Made by a program: the position numbers and the translations under genes. DNA of 47,796 nt. It comes from UBA2259 sp964543485 (GTDB lineage Bacteria; Patescibacteriota; Dojkabacteria; SC72). The stretch is from assembly GCA_964543485.1 (NCBI GenBank), contig CAZIYI010000005.1, positions 1 through 47,796 on the forward strand, in the 5' to 3' direction. Shown one piece after another: positions 33,348 to 43,100 of this stretch; the first letter of the stretch is position 1, and each line of letters opens with the position of its first letter. The notes under the pieces were generated by a model that was not told the DNA's origin, did not search any database, and saw only the letters and a list, made by a program, of their open reading frames with translations.

Positions 33348-34277
33348 TTATTCGCACTTAATCTCATTGTTCTCAATTTGACATGATACTTGACCTATAC
33401 CTGTGGTACTTGAAGAAGATATGGGGATGTTCTCGTTATTGATTGTTAAAGAAGTATTTTGTACTCTACCTGTAACCAGAACAAGACTCTTTAATACTTT
33501 ATATTCGTGTTGTGTATTGGGTTGAATAACTTGTGAGATTTTATTTTCTTCATCAACATCTAGTTTGATCCAAGATGAAGATTGGCTTACTGTCAAAAGA
33601 AGAGTAAATTCTTTTTCTTCAATTTGTTCTGGGGCCTTATCTTTTGGTGTGTATACAACTTTCAAGGTTATAGCTGTTTGGGATTTTGTGTTTGTTTCTT
33701 TCCATGCTTTTACATTTATAGTATTAACACCTTCTTTAAGTGTTAGCTCTGATTCAAATTCTCCATTTTCAGTTACGTCTATACTTTCATTGTTAATTTC
33801 AACAATAGAATTGGCCTCTGTTGTTCCTTTGACTGTTAGCTGTTCATCCTCAGATACATACTCATTGAGGGGCTGTGATACGGCTAAAAATGGGGGCTTC
33901 TGAAACTTATATATCTGTAATCCAATATATCCTACAATTAAGATTAGGAATATTGATAGCGTTAAGATAGTAATGAATTTTGGAGAAATTTTAAATTTCT
34001 CTTTCTTTGTATTTAATTTTATCTTTTGAGGTGTATTCTTAGGAATTTTTGTATCTCTTCTGTATAGGGCTAATACTTTGTCGGTATCTAAGTCTAGATA
34101 TTTACAATATATTTTTATAAATCCAGAAGCAAAAATCTCAGAATCAAATCTGTCAAACTGATTGTTTTCAATGTATTCTAGATATCTTTGTTGAATTTTA
34201 GTATCAGTACTTACAGTGATTAAGCTCTTACCTAAAGATTCTCTCTTTTTTTTTATTACCTCTCCTGCAGTTGTCAT
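33348..34277 (-). CDS. RodZ-like protein: HTH domain, membrane helix, beta domains
   Basis: A 309-residue protein. Residues 3-75 are a helix-turn-helix of the HTH_25 type (G-E-V-I-K-K-K-R-E-S-L-G-K-S-L, then Y-L-E-Y-I-E-N and F-A-S-G-F-I-K-I-Y), as in RodZ. One membrane helix is at about 99-119. Outside are an Ig-like/Big domain (L-T-V-K-G-T-T-E-A-N-S-I-V-E-I-N) and a DUF4115-like C-terminal domain. RodZ links the MreB cytoskeleton to cell-wall growth; no mreB is in the window. It sits between ftsK and dnaG on the same strand. Confidence 0.83.
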   Translation of the reverse strand: MTTAGEVIKKKRESLGKSLITVSTDTKIQQRYLEYIENNQFDRFDSEIFASGFIKIYCKYLDLDTDKVLALYRRDTKIPKNTPQKIKLNTKKEKFKISPKFITILTLSIFLILIVGYIGLQIYKFQKPPFLAVSQPLNEYVSEDEQLTVKGTTEANSIVEINNESIDVTENGEFESELTLKEGVNTINVKAWKETNTKSQTAITLKVVYTPKDKAPEQIEEKEFTLLLTVSQSSSWIKLDVDEENKISQVIQPNTQHEYKVLKSLVLVTGRVQNTSLTINNENIPISSSSTTGIGQVSCQIENNEIKCE

Positions 34278-34298
34278 ATTAAGAAGAGTATATCAAAC

Positions 34299-36566
34299 CT
34301 AGTACTCTTGCGATACATCCTCTGAAGGAGACCCTAGGATTTCATCTGGGGAAGTGACAAGTACCTCTCTTGGTTTTACTCCATCTTGTTTGCCAATAGC
34401 GCCAGCTTTTTCGAGTTGTTCCATTAGTCGAGCTGCTTTGTTGTATCCAATGCTTAATCGTCTTTGAAGTAGTGAAGCAGAGGCCTTTTTCTCGCCTATT
34501 ACAATTTGAAGTGCATTCGGGAATTCAGGATCCCTTTCATCTGATACCCCATTTGAACTGGTTGTAATATTAATATTTTCGGTAATATTAAATCTACTAC
34601 CTTCTTCTTCTTCAACGGTTTGTGTTTTGATTTGTCCTATTATATCCATTGTATCTTCTGTAGATATGTAGCATCCCTGAATCCTTATTGGTTTAGAGAA
34701 GGTTTGGTCTTTGTAGAGCATATCTCCGTTACCTAAAAGATTCTCTGCACCAGTCTGATCAAGAATGACCCTTGAGTCCATAGCGGAGGGTACTGCGTAA
34801 GCGATTCTTCCGGAAATATTTGATTTGATTAGTCCGGTTATTACTGTTACAACGGGCTTTTGAGTAGCTAATATTAAATGGATTCCAACTGCTCTACCCA
34901 TTTGTGCAATTCTTTGGACTTTCGTTTCAATTTCAGGTCCTGCTACAAGCATTAAATCAGCCATCTCGTCAATTACGATTATTAAATATGGCATTGCTGA
35001 ATATCCCATTTTCTGATTGTATTGAACAATATTTTTAGAGAGGACTTGTTTAAGCATTCGATATCTCTTCATCATTTCTGTAATTGCCCACTGAAGTGCA
35101 TTAACAACTAATTCCATATCATTTATTACTGGTGTCAAAAGGTGAGGGATTCCATTGTAAGCTTCCATTTCAACCATTTTGGGGTCCACGAGAATCAATC
35201 TTAATTCGTCCGGAGTCTTTGTAAGAAGTAGTCCACCTAAGATAGAGTTTATACCGATAGATTTACCCGCCCTTGTCATACCAGCAACTAAAAGGTGTGG
35301 CATATTAACTAGATCTCTTATTTCTGGTTTACCAGCGATATCTCTACCAAGTATAAGGGGTAATTCATATTTATCTGCTTCTGAGAGTAATTTTTTAGCC
35401 ATCTCTTTCATATATACATAGTTTGGACTCTTGTTAGGAATCTCTATACCTATATATGAAGTTCCTGGGATAGGGGCTTCGATTCTCATCATTCCTTTTG
35501 ATACTCTTAGGGCTACCTCAATATCATTGCTCTGCCTTTTTACTCTATTTACTGCAACTCCTGCAGGGATAGCTAGTGCATATCTTACTACAGTAGGTCC
35601 AATCGTTATTTCAACAACTTTGGCTGGTATTTTAAAACTCTTAAGTACGCTCTCTATGGCTTTCGCTTCATTCTTGTATGCTTCTTTTGGCTGATCTGTT
35701 TTTACTGGCTCTTGTAAATTCTCAATACTAGGATATTTCCAAGTTAAATATTTTGGCTTTGAAGGGGCTATATCCGTATCAGATACCTTGTTGTTATCAA
35801 CTATATTCGGTTGTTGGTTGATAGGGGAAAGAGGGGAAGAAGTTTGAGGTATAGAATGGGATGGATCTTCAATTTGTAGTTGTTGACTATCATCTATCCT
35901 TAAATCATCACTGTTATCCTGACTTTCTGAGTCACTTATAATTAACTTTCCTTCGCTTACAGTATCTCCAATTCTAGTTTTAAGATCATCGACACTAATT
36001 TTAGAGAACAACTGACTTAGGGTTTCTGTAATCTGTTTTATCTGTATTCCAGTTATAAAGGAGAAAGCAACAATTAAAAGAACAAGAATAACTATGAGTT
36101 CTAATATGTCACCCATTGTACTGTTAACAGCTATATGAATTACTTTTCCTAAAAGACCTCCTGCTTTTTGAAGTGTAGCAGTATCATCAAGTACATTTGC
36201 AGGTACCCAGAATGTTAAGAGTGTATTTAGACATAGAGAAAGAAGGAGGAATCCAAAAATTTGTGATTTTTTATTAAAATTTCTCCCTTGTGTAAGAAGA
36301 TTTATGGATAGTGCTGTTATTGCGATTCCCCAAACCATAGAAGGCCATCCTAGTTGCGTAGATATAAAGACAAAAATTTCTGCCTCCTCTTTTACGAAAG
36401 GAGTTAGAATCAATGCAATTCCAAGTATTAGAAGTACTAATCCAAAGAATATTTTGGTTTCAGAACTTTTAATATTTATTTTATCTTTCTTTTTTCGTGA
36501 CATGATAGTTTTAGGTATATATATAATAGAGGAATATACATCTTTTGACAAAGATTCCCCACTCAT
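34299..36566 (-). CDS. ftsK: DNA translocase FtsK/SpoIIIE
   Basis: A 755-residue translocase that pumps chromosome ends through the closing septum. Four N-terminal membrane helices lie between about 33 and 172. A linker rich in S, Q, D and P runs to about 270. The motor has Walker A G-M-T-R-A-G-K-S and Walker B L-I-I-V-I-D-E-M-A-D-L. A short gamma winged-helix part is present (S-L-L-Q-R-R-L-S-I-G-Y-N-K-A-A-R-L-M), which in relatives reads orienting DNA sites. It is the first gene of the long minus-strand run; its -10 is unclear (GATAAT four bases before the ATG). Confidence 0.95.
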   Translation of the reverse strand: MSGESLSKDVYSSIIYIPKTIMSRKKKDKINIKSSETKIFFGLVLLILGIALILTPFVKEEAEIFVFISTQLGWPSMVWGIAITALSINLLTQGRNFNKKSQIFGFLLLSLCLNTLLTFWVPANVLDDTATLQKAGGLLGKVIHIAVNSTMGDILELIVILVLLIVAFSFITGIQIKQITETLSQLFSKISVDDLKTRIGDTVSEGKLIISDSESQDNSDDLRIDDSQQLQIEDPSHSIPQTSSPLSPINQQPNIVDNNKVSDTDIAPSKPKYLTWKYPSIENLQEPVKTDQPKEAYKNEAKAIESVLKSFKIPAKVVEITIGPTVVRYALAIPAGVAVNRVKRQSNDIEVALRVSKGMMRIEAPIPGTSYIGIEIPNKSPNYVYMKEMAKKLLSEADKYELPLILGRDIAGKPEIRDLVNMPHLLVAGMTRAGKSIGINSILGGLLLTKTPDELRLILVDPKMVEMEAYNGIPHLLTPVINDMELVVNALQWAITEMMKRYRMLKQVLSKNIVQYNQKMGYSAMPYLIIVIDEMADLMLVAGPEIETKVQRIAQMGRAVGIHLILATQKPVVTVITGLIKSNISGRIAYAVPSAMDSRVILDQTGAENLLGNGDMLYKDQTFSKPIRIQGCYISTEDTMDIIGQIKTQTVEEEEGSRFNITENINITTSSNGVSDERDPEFPNALQIVIGEKKASASLLQRRLSIGYNKAARLMEQLEKAGAIGKQDGVKPREVLVTSPDEILGSPSEDVSQEY

Positions 36567-36610
36567 ATATTATCGTGTATATTTATGGATTGCAAAATCT
36601 TAAAAAACCT

Positions 36611-36639
36611 TTGACTATATACAACAAATATGATAAACT
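36611..36639 (+). promoter_or_regulatory. rpoB promoter
   Basis: TTGACT (36611-36616), 17-base spacer, TAAACT (36634-36639). Transcription would start near 36646, leaving a leader of about 120 bases, unlike the near-leaderless genes elsewhere in the window. Confidence 0.6.
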
Positions 36640-36660
36640 CGCCAGAGTCACTTAATTTTT

Positions 36661-36756
36661 GCTTTAATTAAAGCGGTTATTACAATCTTCCTAGGTCATT
36701 TTGAATAATGGTCTAGGGGTTATCGCTTTGTTGGATGTAATTTATAACCTATAAAT
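36661..36756 (+). promoter_or_regulatory. Structured rpoB leader with competing hairpins
   Basis: The palindrome GCTTTAATTAAAGC (36661-36674) competes for AAAGC with a long-range stem AAAGCG (36670-36675) with CGCTTT (36724-36729). The long-range stem encloses an 11-pair hairpin (36690-36700 with 36707-36717, loop TTGAAT, two G-U pairs). A last hairpin ATTTATA/TATAAAT (36740-36756) ends 9 bases before the ATG. There is no T run, so any control would act on translation or transcript stability. Confidence 0.5.
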
Positions 36757-36765
36757 CACTGTTCT

Positions 36766-39700
36766 ATGATTGAACCCAAGCGAAATAGGGCTTCGAGACT
36801 AAATTTGGGGAAGGGATTCTCCTCTTCTTTTGAAATACCAAGTCTAATTGAAGCTCAAAAATCCTCATTTAAAGATTTCTACGAAGGAGGTTTTCAACGA
36901 CTCTTTGAAGAAATCAATCCAGTAAAAGACACTATGGAGAGAATGTGGACACTGGAATTTAAATCATTTAGATATGGAGAACCGTATCGAAGTATTGAAG
37001 ATTCCCTTGCTAAAGGACTCTCTTACGAAATCCCCGTATATGCAACTGTACAACTTCTTAACAATAAAACTGGAGAGATAAAAGAACAAGAGATTTTTGT
37101 TGCTGACTTACCAATGATGACCGAAGATGGTGCTTTTGTTGTAAACGGTGTTCGAAGAGTTGTAACACATCAGATTGTAAGGGCTGAGGGTGTTCTTTTT
37201 GAGGAATCAGAATCACTTCCTTACAGATCTTTGTACAAAGCAAGATTGATGCCAGGAAGAGGTCCATGGTATGAGATTGAAACTAACAAATACAATGTAA
37301 TATCAATGAGGATATTACCTAAAAGACCAAGGGTGCTAATCACGGAATTTTTAAGATTACTTGGTTATGAATCGGATCAAGAAATTCTTAAACTTTTCAA
37401 AGATGTAGATACTCACGAGGAGTACAAATATATAGAGCAAACCTTAGCTCGTGATTTTACTAAGAGTAAGGAAGATGCCATTATCAGTATTTACAATAAA
37501 TTGAGACCTGATGAATCTGTCACTATTGAAAGTGCAGAAAAATATATTAAGAGTAACTTCTTTAGTAAAAGAAAATTTGATTTAGGAAAGATAGGGAGAT
37601 ATCAATTGAATAGGAAATTGGGTACTTCGTACGATGTTAATAATCCAGAGGAAGCAGTTTTGTATCCTGAAGACTTAATCCTTATTGTTAAAAAGCTTAT
37701 CAAAATCAATAACGGGGTTGAGCCAGCTGATGATATAGATCATCTCTTCAATAGAAGAATTAGAAGTGTTGGAGAGGTATTAGAAAGACAGTTATTTGCA
37801 GGTATTAGAAGATTAGAAAAGAATATTAAAGATAAGATGAGTTTGTATGGACAAGATGCAAAAGTCACCCCTTCAATGTTAGTTGGTACTAAACCAATTG
37901 CTGCCTCTATACAATCATTTTTTGGTGCTAACCAGTTGTCTACGTATATGGATCAGACAAATATTTTGGCTGAATTAGAAAATAAAAGGAAAGTTACGGC
38001 AGCAGGTCCAGGGGGTATTGTTAAAGAGAGAGCAACTTTCTCAATTAGAGAAGTACATAACTCTCAGTACGCTAAGTTTGACCCTGTAACTAGTCCAGAG
38101 AGTGCAAATATTGGTGTTGTTACCCAGTTATCAATATTAGCAAGAGTAAATGAGTATGGATTTTTAGAGTCTCCATATAGGAAGGTTAAGAAAGAGGTAA
38201 AAAATTCTAATACAGAATTAATCAATAGGATCTTGGATGAGGATATTAAAGGTGTTGCGAAAAAAGGTACATCCATAGATTCAGATATAGCAAAGAAGAT
38301 TTCTACTAAAAAAGAGATAAAAACAGTAAAGGTAAAACCATTCATATCTGAAGAGGTTGATTACCTCGATGCTTTGGATGAAGAAGATAAATATATAAGT
38401 ATCCCATCTGTAGATACAGATGAGTACAATAATATATTAGAGCTTTTAGTTCCTGTTAGACACGCTGGGGATTTCATACTTGAAGATGTAAATATTGTTG
38501 ACCATGTTGATGTCTTAACATATCAGCAAGCGGGTCTAGGGATGGCACTAATTCCATTTGTGTCTCATGATGATGCTATGAGGGCTTTAGCTGGTGCAAA
38601 TATGCAGAGACAGGCAGTACCTTTAGTCAAGCAAGAGGCACCGTTGATTGGGACAGGTGTTGAGGAAATTGTCGCTAGACAATCAAACTGGACAGTATTC
38701 GCTCAAGATGATGGAGAGGTAGTATACGTCGATGCAGATAGGGTAACTGTAAAGTACAAAAAGGATGGAATAAGAGATTACAATTTAATAAGTTTCTACA
38801 GAACTAATGATAATACATCGTTTTCTCAGAAACCAGCCGTTGAAAAGCTTCAGAAATTTAAAAAAGGAGATGTATTAGTAGATGGGCCTACATGTGTAGA
38901 TGGTGAGTTAGCAATAGGTATAAATCTTAGAGCTGCTTTGATGTTTTATGAAGGATATAACTATGAGGATGCTGTTGTAGTATCTGAAAAAGTCGTTAGA
39001 GACGACCTTCTTACATCTGTTCATATTAGAGAACATAAGGTAGAAGTTAGAGATACTGAGTTAGGTCCCGAAGTTATTACCGCAGATATTCCACATGTTA
39101 GTGATAGGATATTACAGAAATTAGATATGGCTGGAATAGTAAGAGAAGGAATGAAAGTTAAGGCAGGAGATATTCTTGTTGGTGTAATTGCACCAAGAGG
39201 AGAGAAAGAGCTTACTGCAGAGGAGAGATTGCTAAGAGCAATATTTGGAGAATCAGCAAGTGATGTAAGAGATAACTCGTTAAGATTGCCTCACGGAGAG
39301 GAAGGTATTGTCATACATACTCAACGTCTATCTGTTGAGAAGGGAGATAAACTACCTCCTGGGGTATTAGAAGAAGTAAAGATTTGGGTTGCTAATACAA
39401 AGAAATTAGGATATGGAGATAAGATATCTGGAAGACATGGAGATAAAAACACAGTTTCAGCAATTAGACCTGTTGAAGATATGCCATTTACAGAAGATGG
39501 TCAACCAGTTGATATTGTATTGACTCCTACATTCCTAAAAAGAATGAATATGGGTCAGGCAGAAGAGGTTCACTTTGGATTGTATGCGAAACTTCTAAAA
39601 GAGAAGTTCTCATTCCCACTCTTTGAAGAAGTGAATATGGAGTGGTTAGAAAGAGAGATGAAGAAACAGGGGTATAAAATTGAACAGAAGGTAGATCTAT

Positions 39701-40119
39701 ATGATGGAAGAACAGGTAAAAAATTCCCACGAAAAGTTACTGTCGGAATAAAGTATATACTTAAGCTTCACCATATAGCTGATGAAAAAGTACATGCTAG
39801 GTCAACTGGACCATACACTGCTGTTACTCAGCAACCTCTAAGTGGTAAGGCACAAAGAGGTGGTCAGAGATTTGGAGAAATGGAAGTCTGGGCATTAGAA
39901 GCACACGGTGCACCTTTTGCACTTCAAGAAATGCTAACAATTAAATCTGATGATATAAAGGGGAGATCAAGTGCTTACAAGGCCATTATTCATGGTGAAA
40001 AAATAGAGAGTGTAAATATACCTGAATCATTTAAGGTGTTGATGAAAGAGCTAAATGCACTTTGCTTGAACATGGAATTAATTTCTAAAAAAGCCAAGGA
40101 GGTTGTAGAGAATGAATAA
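36766..40119 (+). CDS. rpoB: RNA polymerase beta subunit
   Basis: An 1117-residue beta subunit of the core RNA polymerase. The rifampicin-pocket region is at 386-420 (F-G-A-N-Q-L-S-T-Y-M-D-Q) and the C-terminal part has G-K-A-Q-R-G-G-Q-R-F-G-E-M-E-V-W-A-L-E-A. It is shorter than the 1340-residue E. coli form, lacking its large inserts. Pocket residues differ from E. coli: T393 (for Q513), N406 (for H526), T411 (for S531), A413 (for L533). The neighbouring T-P-E-G-P-N-I-G motif reads S-P-E-S-A-N-I-G. It overlaps rpoC by 8 bases. Confidence 0.98.
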   Translation: MIEPKRNRASRLNLGKGFSSSFEIPSLIEAQKSSFKDFYEGGFQRLFEEINPVKDTMERMWTLEFKSFRYGEPYRSIEDSLAKGLSYEIPVYATVQLLNNKTGEIKEQEIFVADLPMMTEDGAFVVNGVRRVVTHQIVRAEGVLFEESESLPYRSLYKARLMPGRGPWYEIETNKYNVISMRILPKRPRVLITEFLRLLGYESDQEILKLFKDVDTHEEYKYIEQTLARDFTKSKEDAIISIYNKLRPDESVTIESAEKYIKSNFFSKRKFDLGKIGRYQLNRKLGTSYDVNNPEEAVLYPEDLILIVKKLIKINNGVEPADDIDHLFNRRIRSVGEVLERQLFAGIRRLEKNIKDKMSLYGQDAKVTPSMLVGTKPIAASIQSFFGANQLSTYMDQTNILAELENKRKVTAAGPGGIVKERATFSIREVHNSQYAKFDPVTSPESANIGVVTQLSILARVNEYGFLESPYRKVKKEVKNSNTELINRILDEDIKGVAKKGTSIDSDIAKKISTKKEIKTVKVKPFISEEVDYLDALDEEDKYISIPSVDTDEYNNILELLVPVRHAGDFILEDVNIVDHVDVLTYQQAGLGMALIPFVSHDDAMRALAGANMQRQAVPLVKQEAPLIGTGVEEIVARQSNWTVFAQDDGEVVYVDADRVTVKYKKDGIRDYNLISFYRTNDNTSFSQKPAVEKLQKFKKGDVLVDGPTCVDGELAIGINLRAALMFYEGYNYEDAVVVSEKVVRDDLLTSVHIREHKVEVRDTELGPEVITADIPHVSDRILQKLDMAGIVREGMKVKAGDILVGVIAPRGEKELTAEERLLRAIFGESASDVRDNSLRLPHGEEGIVIHTQRLSVEKGDKLPPGVLEEVKIWVANTKKLGYGDKISGRHGDKNTVSAIRPVEDMPFTEDGQPVDIVLTPTFLKRMNMGQAEEVHFGLYAKLLKEKFSFPLFEEVNMEWLEREMKKQGYKIEQKVDLYDGRTGKKFPRKVTVGIKYILKLHHIADEKVHARSTGPYTAVTQQPLSGKAQRGGQRFGEMEVWALEAHGAPFALQEMLTIKSDDIKGRSSAYKAIIHGEKIESVNIPESFKVLMKELNALCLNMELISKKAKEVVENE

Positions 40120-43100
40120 TAATCATAATCATAGTAAAAATTCTTTTGAGGATTTTGAAGCTTTAAGACTCACATTGGCATCTAGTGAACAAATCCTAGA
40201 TTGGTCATATGGACAAGTTACAAAAGCAGAAACTATCAACTACAGAACTTTTAGGGCAGAACCAGATGGTCTATTCTGTGAAAAGATATTTGGTCCAACT
40301 AAGAACTACGAATGCTACTGTGGTAAGTATAAAAAGATTAGATATAAGGGGATTGTATGTGATAAGTGTGGTGTAGAAGTCACAACTAAAGATGTTAGGA
40401 GAGAAAGAATGGGACATATCAAACTTGCAGTACCTGTTGCTCATGTTTGGTTTGCGTATGGTATTCCTAATAAGATGTCCATTGTTTTGGATATGTCACA
40501 CAAAAAACTTCTATCAGTAATCTACTACACAAGATATATGGTTGTAGAGATAGAGGGAGACAAGAGAAAAGAGATGTTAGAGAAGTTAGAGGCACTTAAA
40601 AAAGATGATATTCAAGCTCTGAAGAATGAATTAGAAGAAGAGCTTAAGGTTACAGAGGCAATGTATGATGGGGATATAAAGGTTGCAAAGAAAGAAAAAG
40701 AGGGATCAGATTTTAAAATCAGTCAATTAGATCATAAGAAGAAACAGGGTATTGCAAAGGTAAGAAAGGAATATGCTGAAAGAGAAGAAGAGATAGATAA
40801 TTTCTATTCTAAACTACAACAAATTCTTGAAAAAGTAGAGATAGGTTCTGTATTAACTGAAGATGAGTATATAGATTTAGAAGATAGAGGATTGCTTTTC
40901 TTTGAGGCATTAATGGGCGCAGAGGCAATTAAAAAGCTTTTAGAAGATTTAGATATTGATAGCGAATTAGAGAAATTAAGAAGAGCTATTAAGAAGGAAA
41001 AGGGAGATAGAAAGGTTGCCTCTATAAGAAGGACTCAATATTTAGAGGGATTTAGGCAGAATAAAATAGATCCAAGTTGGATGGTAATAGAGATACTACC
41101 TGTACTTCCACCAGAATTAAGACCAATTATTCCTCTATCAGGTGGTAAATTTGCTACCTCAGATCTTAACGATTTGTATAGAAGGATCATTAACAGAAAT
41201 AATAGATTAGCAAGATTGATAGAGATTGGTGCACCAGATGTAATCCTTAGAAATGAGAAAAGAATGCTTCAGGAGTCTGTAGATGCAGTTATTGATAACT
41301 CTCATAGACCATCTAAACCAATGATGAATAGTAAGAGATTACCATACCAGTCATTGACAGATGATTTAAGAGGTAAAAAAGGTATATTTAGAAAAAACCT
41401 TTTAGGAAAGAGAGTCGATTATTCTGGTCGTGCTGTAATTGTTGGAGACCCAAGTTTAAGATTAGATCAGTGTGGTATTCCTAAGTCTGTTGCGTTGGAA
41501 ATGTTTAAACCATTTGTCATACACGAGTTGTTAGACAAAGAGTTCGCACCAAATGTAAGAGTTGCTAAAGATATGATAGAAGAAGAGGATGATGTTATAT
41601 GGGATATTCTAGAAAAAATAATTGATGGAAAACCAGTATTGCTTAATCGTGCACCTACTCTTCATAAGTATAGTATACAGGCCTTCTATCCTAAACTAGT
41701 AGAGGGTGAAGCAATCAGATTACACCCATTGGTATGTAAAGCATTTAATGCTGACTTTGATGGTGACCAGATGTCTGTTCATGTTCTTTTGACACAAGAA
41801 GCACTTGAGGAAGCAAAAAGAGATATTCTAGCATCTAGAAACATTGTAAATATCTCTAATGGTGAAGTGTTAGCAAACCCTGCAAAAGATATGTTGATAG
41901 GGTTCTACCTTATGACTGATATGAATGGGACTGAGAGACCTAAAATGTTTGCATCCTCTGATTTAGCAATTAAAGCTTACGAAAGAGACACAATTAATAT
42001 TAATGAAGAAATTCTTGTAAAGATTGATGATAAGGTAATAAAAACATCTGTCGGAAGATGTATATTTAATAGGATATTCCCATCTGATTACCCATTTATC
42101 AATGAGAGGGTTAGTGGTGGAACCGTATCTGATATCGTTGAAGATATTAAAGACAAGTATCCATTAGAGGTAGTTGTAGAACTTTTAGACAATCTTAAAG
42201 ATTTAGGATTTAATTTTGCCACAGACCTTGGGTTCTCCTTTGGAACAGAAGATTGTAAACTCGATTTTGATGTTAAAACTCGTATTAAAGCCATGGAAGA
42301 GAAAGATATTCAACTTCAAGATAACTACCTACAAGGGTTAATTACCGAAAAAGAGAAGATAAATCTATCTACTGAAATGTGGAATGATTTCTCTACTGAT
42401 TTAGCAGATGAAGCATGGGAAAAGTTAGATAAAAACAATCCTGTATATGAAATGGTTGAATCCAAAGCAAATGGAGGAAAAATACAGGCAAGACAAGTAT
42501 TAACAATTAAAGGTGTTGTTAGAGATTCTAGAGGTAATTGGGTACCTCTTCCAATTAAGGGTAACTATAGAGATGGTCTTAATGCATTTGAGTACTTTGT
42601 TGCAGCTAATGGTGGAAGAAAAGGTATTGCAGATAGATCTTTAAGAACTTCATCTTCAGGGTATCTTACTAGAAAACTTGTAGATGTTGCACACGATGTA
42701 ATAGTTAGAGCAGATGATTGTGGCTATGAAGGTGAGGGGCTTTTAATTAAAAGAAACGATGATAGAAGGATGTCTTTTGATAAAAGAATTTTTGGTAGAG
42801 TAGCTGCTAAAGATATTGTTGATTCAAAGGGTAATATCATTCTTGAAAAGAATAATCATATTACTAGAGAAATTGCTGAGATAATAGATAATGATGGAAT
42901 AAATGAGATTCCTGTTAGAAGTCCAATACTATGTAAGTCTCCATTAGGAATATGTAAAAAGTGTTACGGTTTAAATCTAGAAAACGGAGATGAAATAGAA
43001 ATGGGGAAAGCAGTTGGAGTAATTGCAGCTCAATCTATTGGAGAACCAGGAACACAAATGACTATGCAGACATTCCATAAGGGTGGTGTTCAAACAACAG

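Noticed and set aside
36541..36660. Terminator between ftsK and rpoB
   Set aside because: The two genes diverge, so none is needed, and no stem with a T run is visible.
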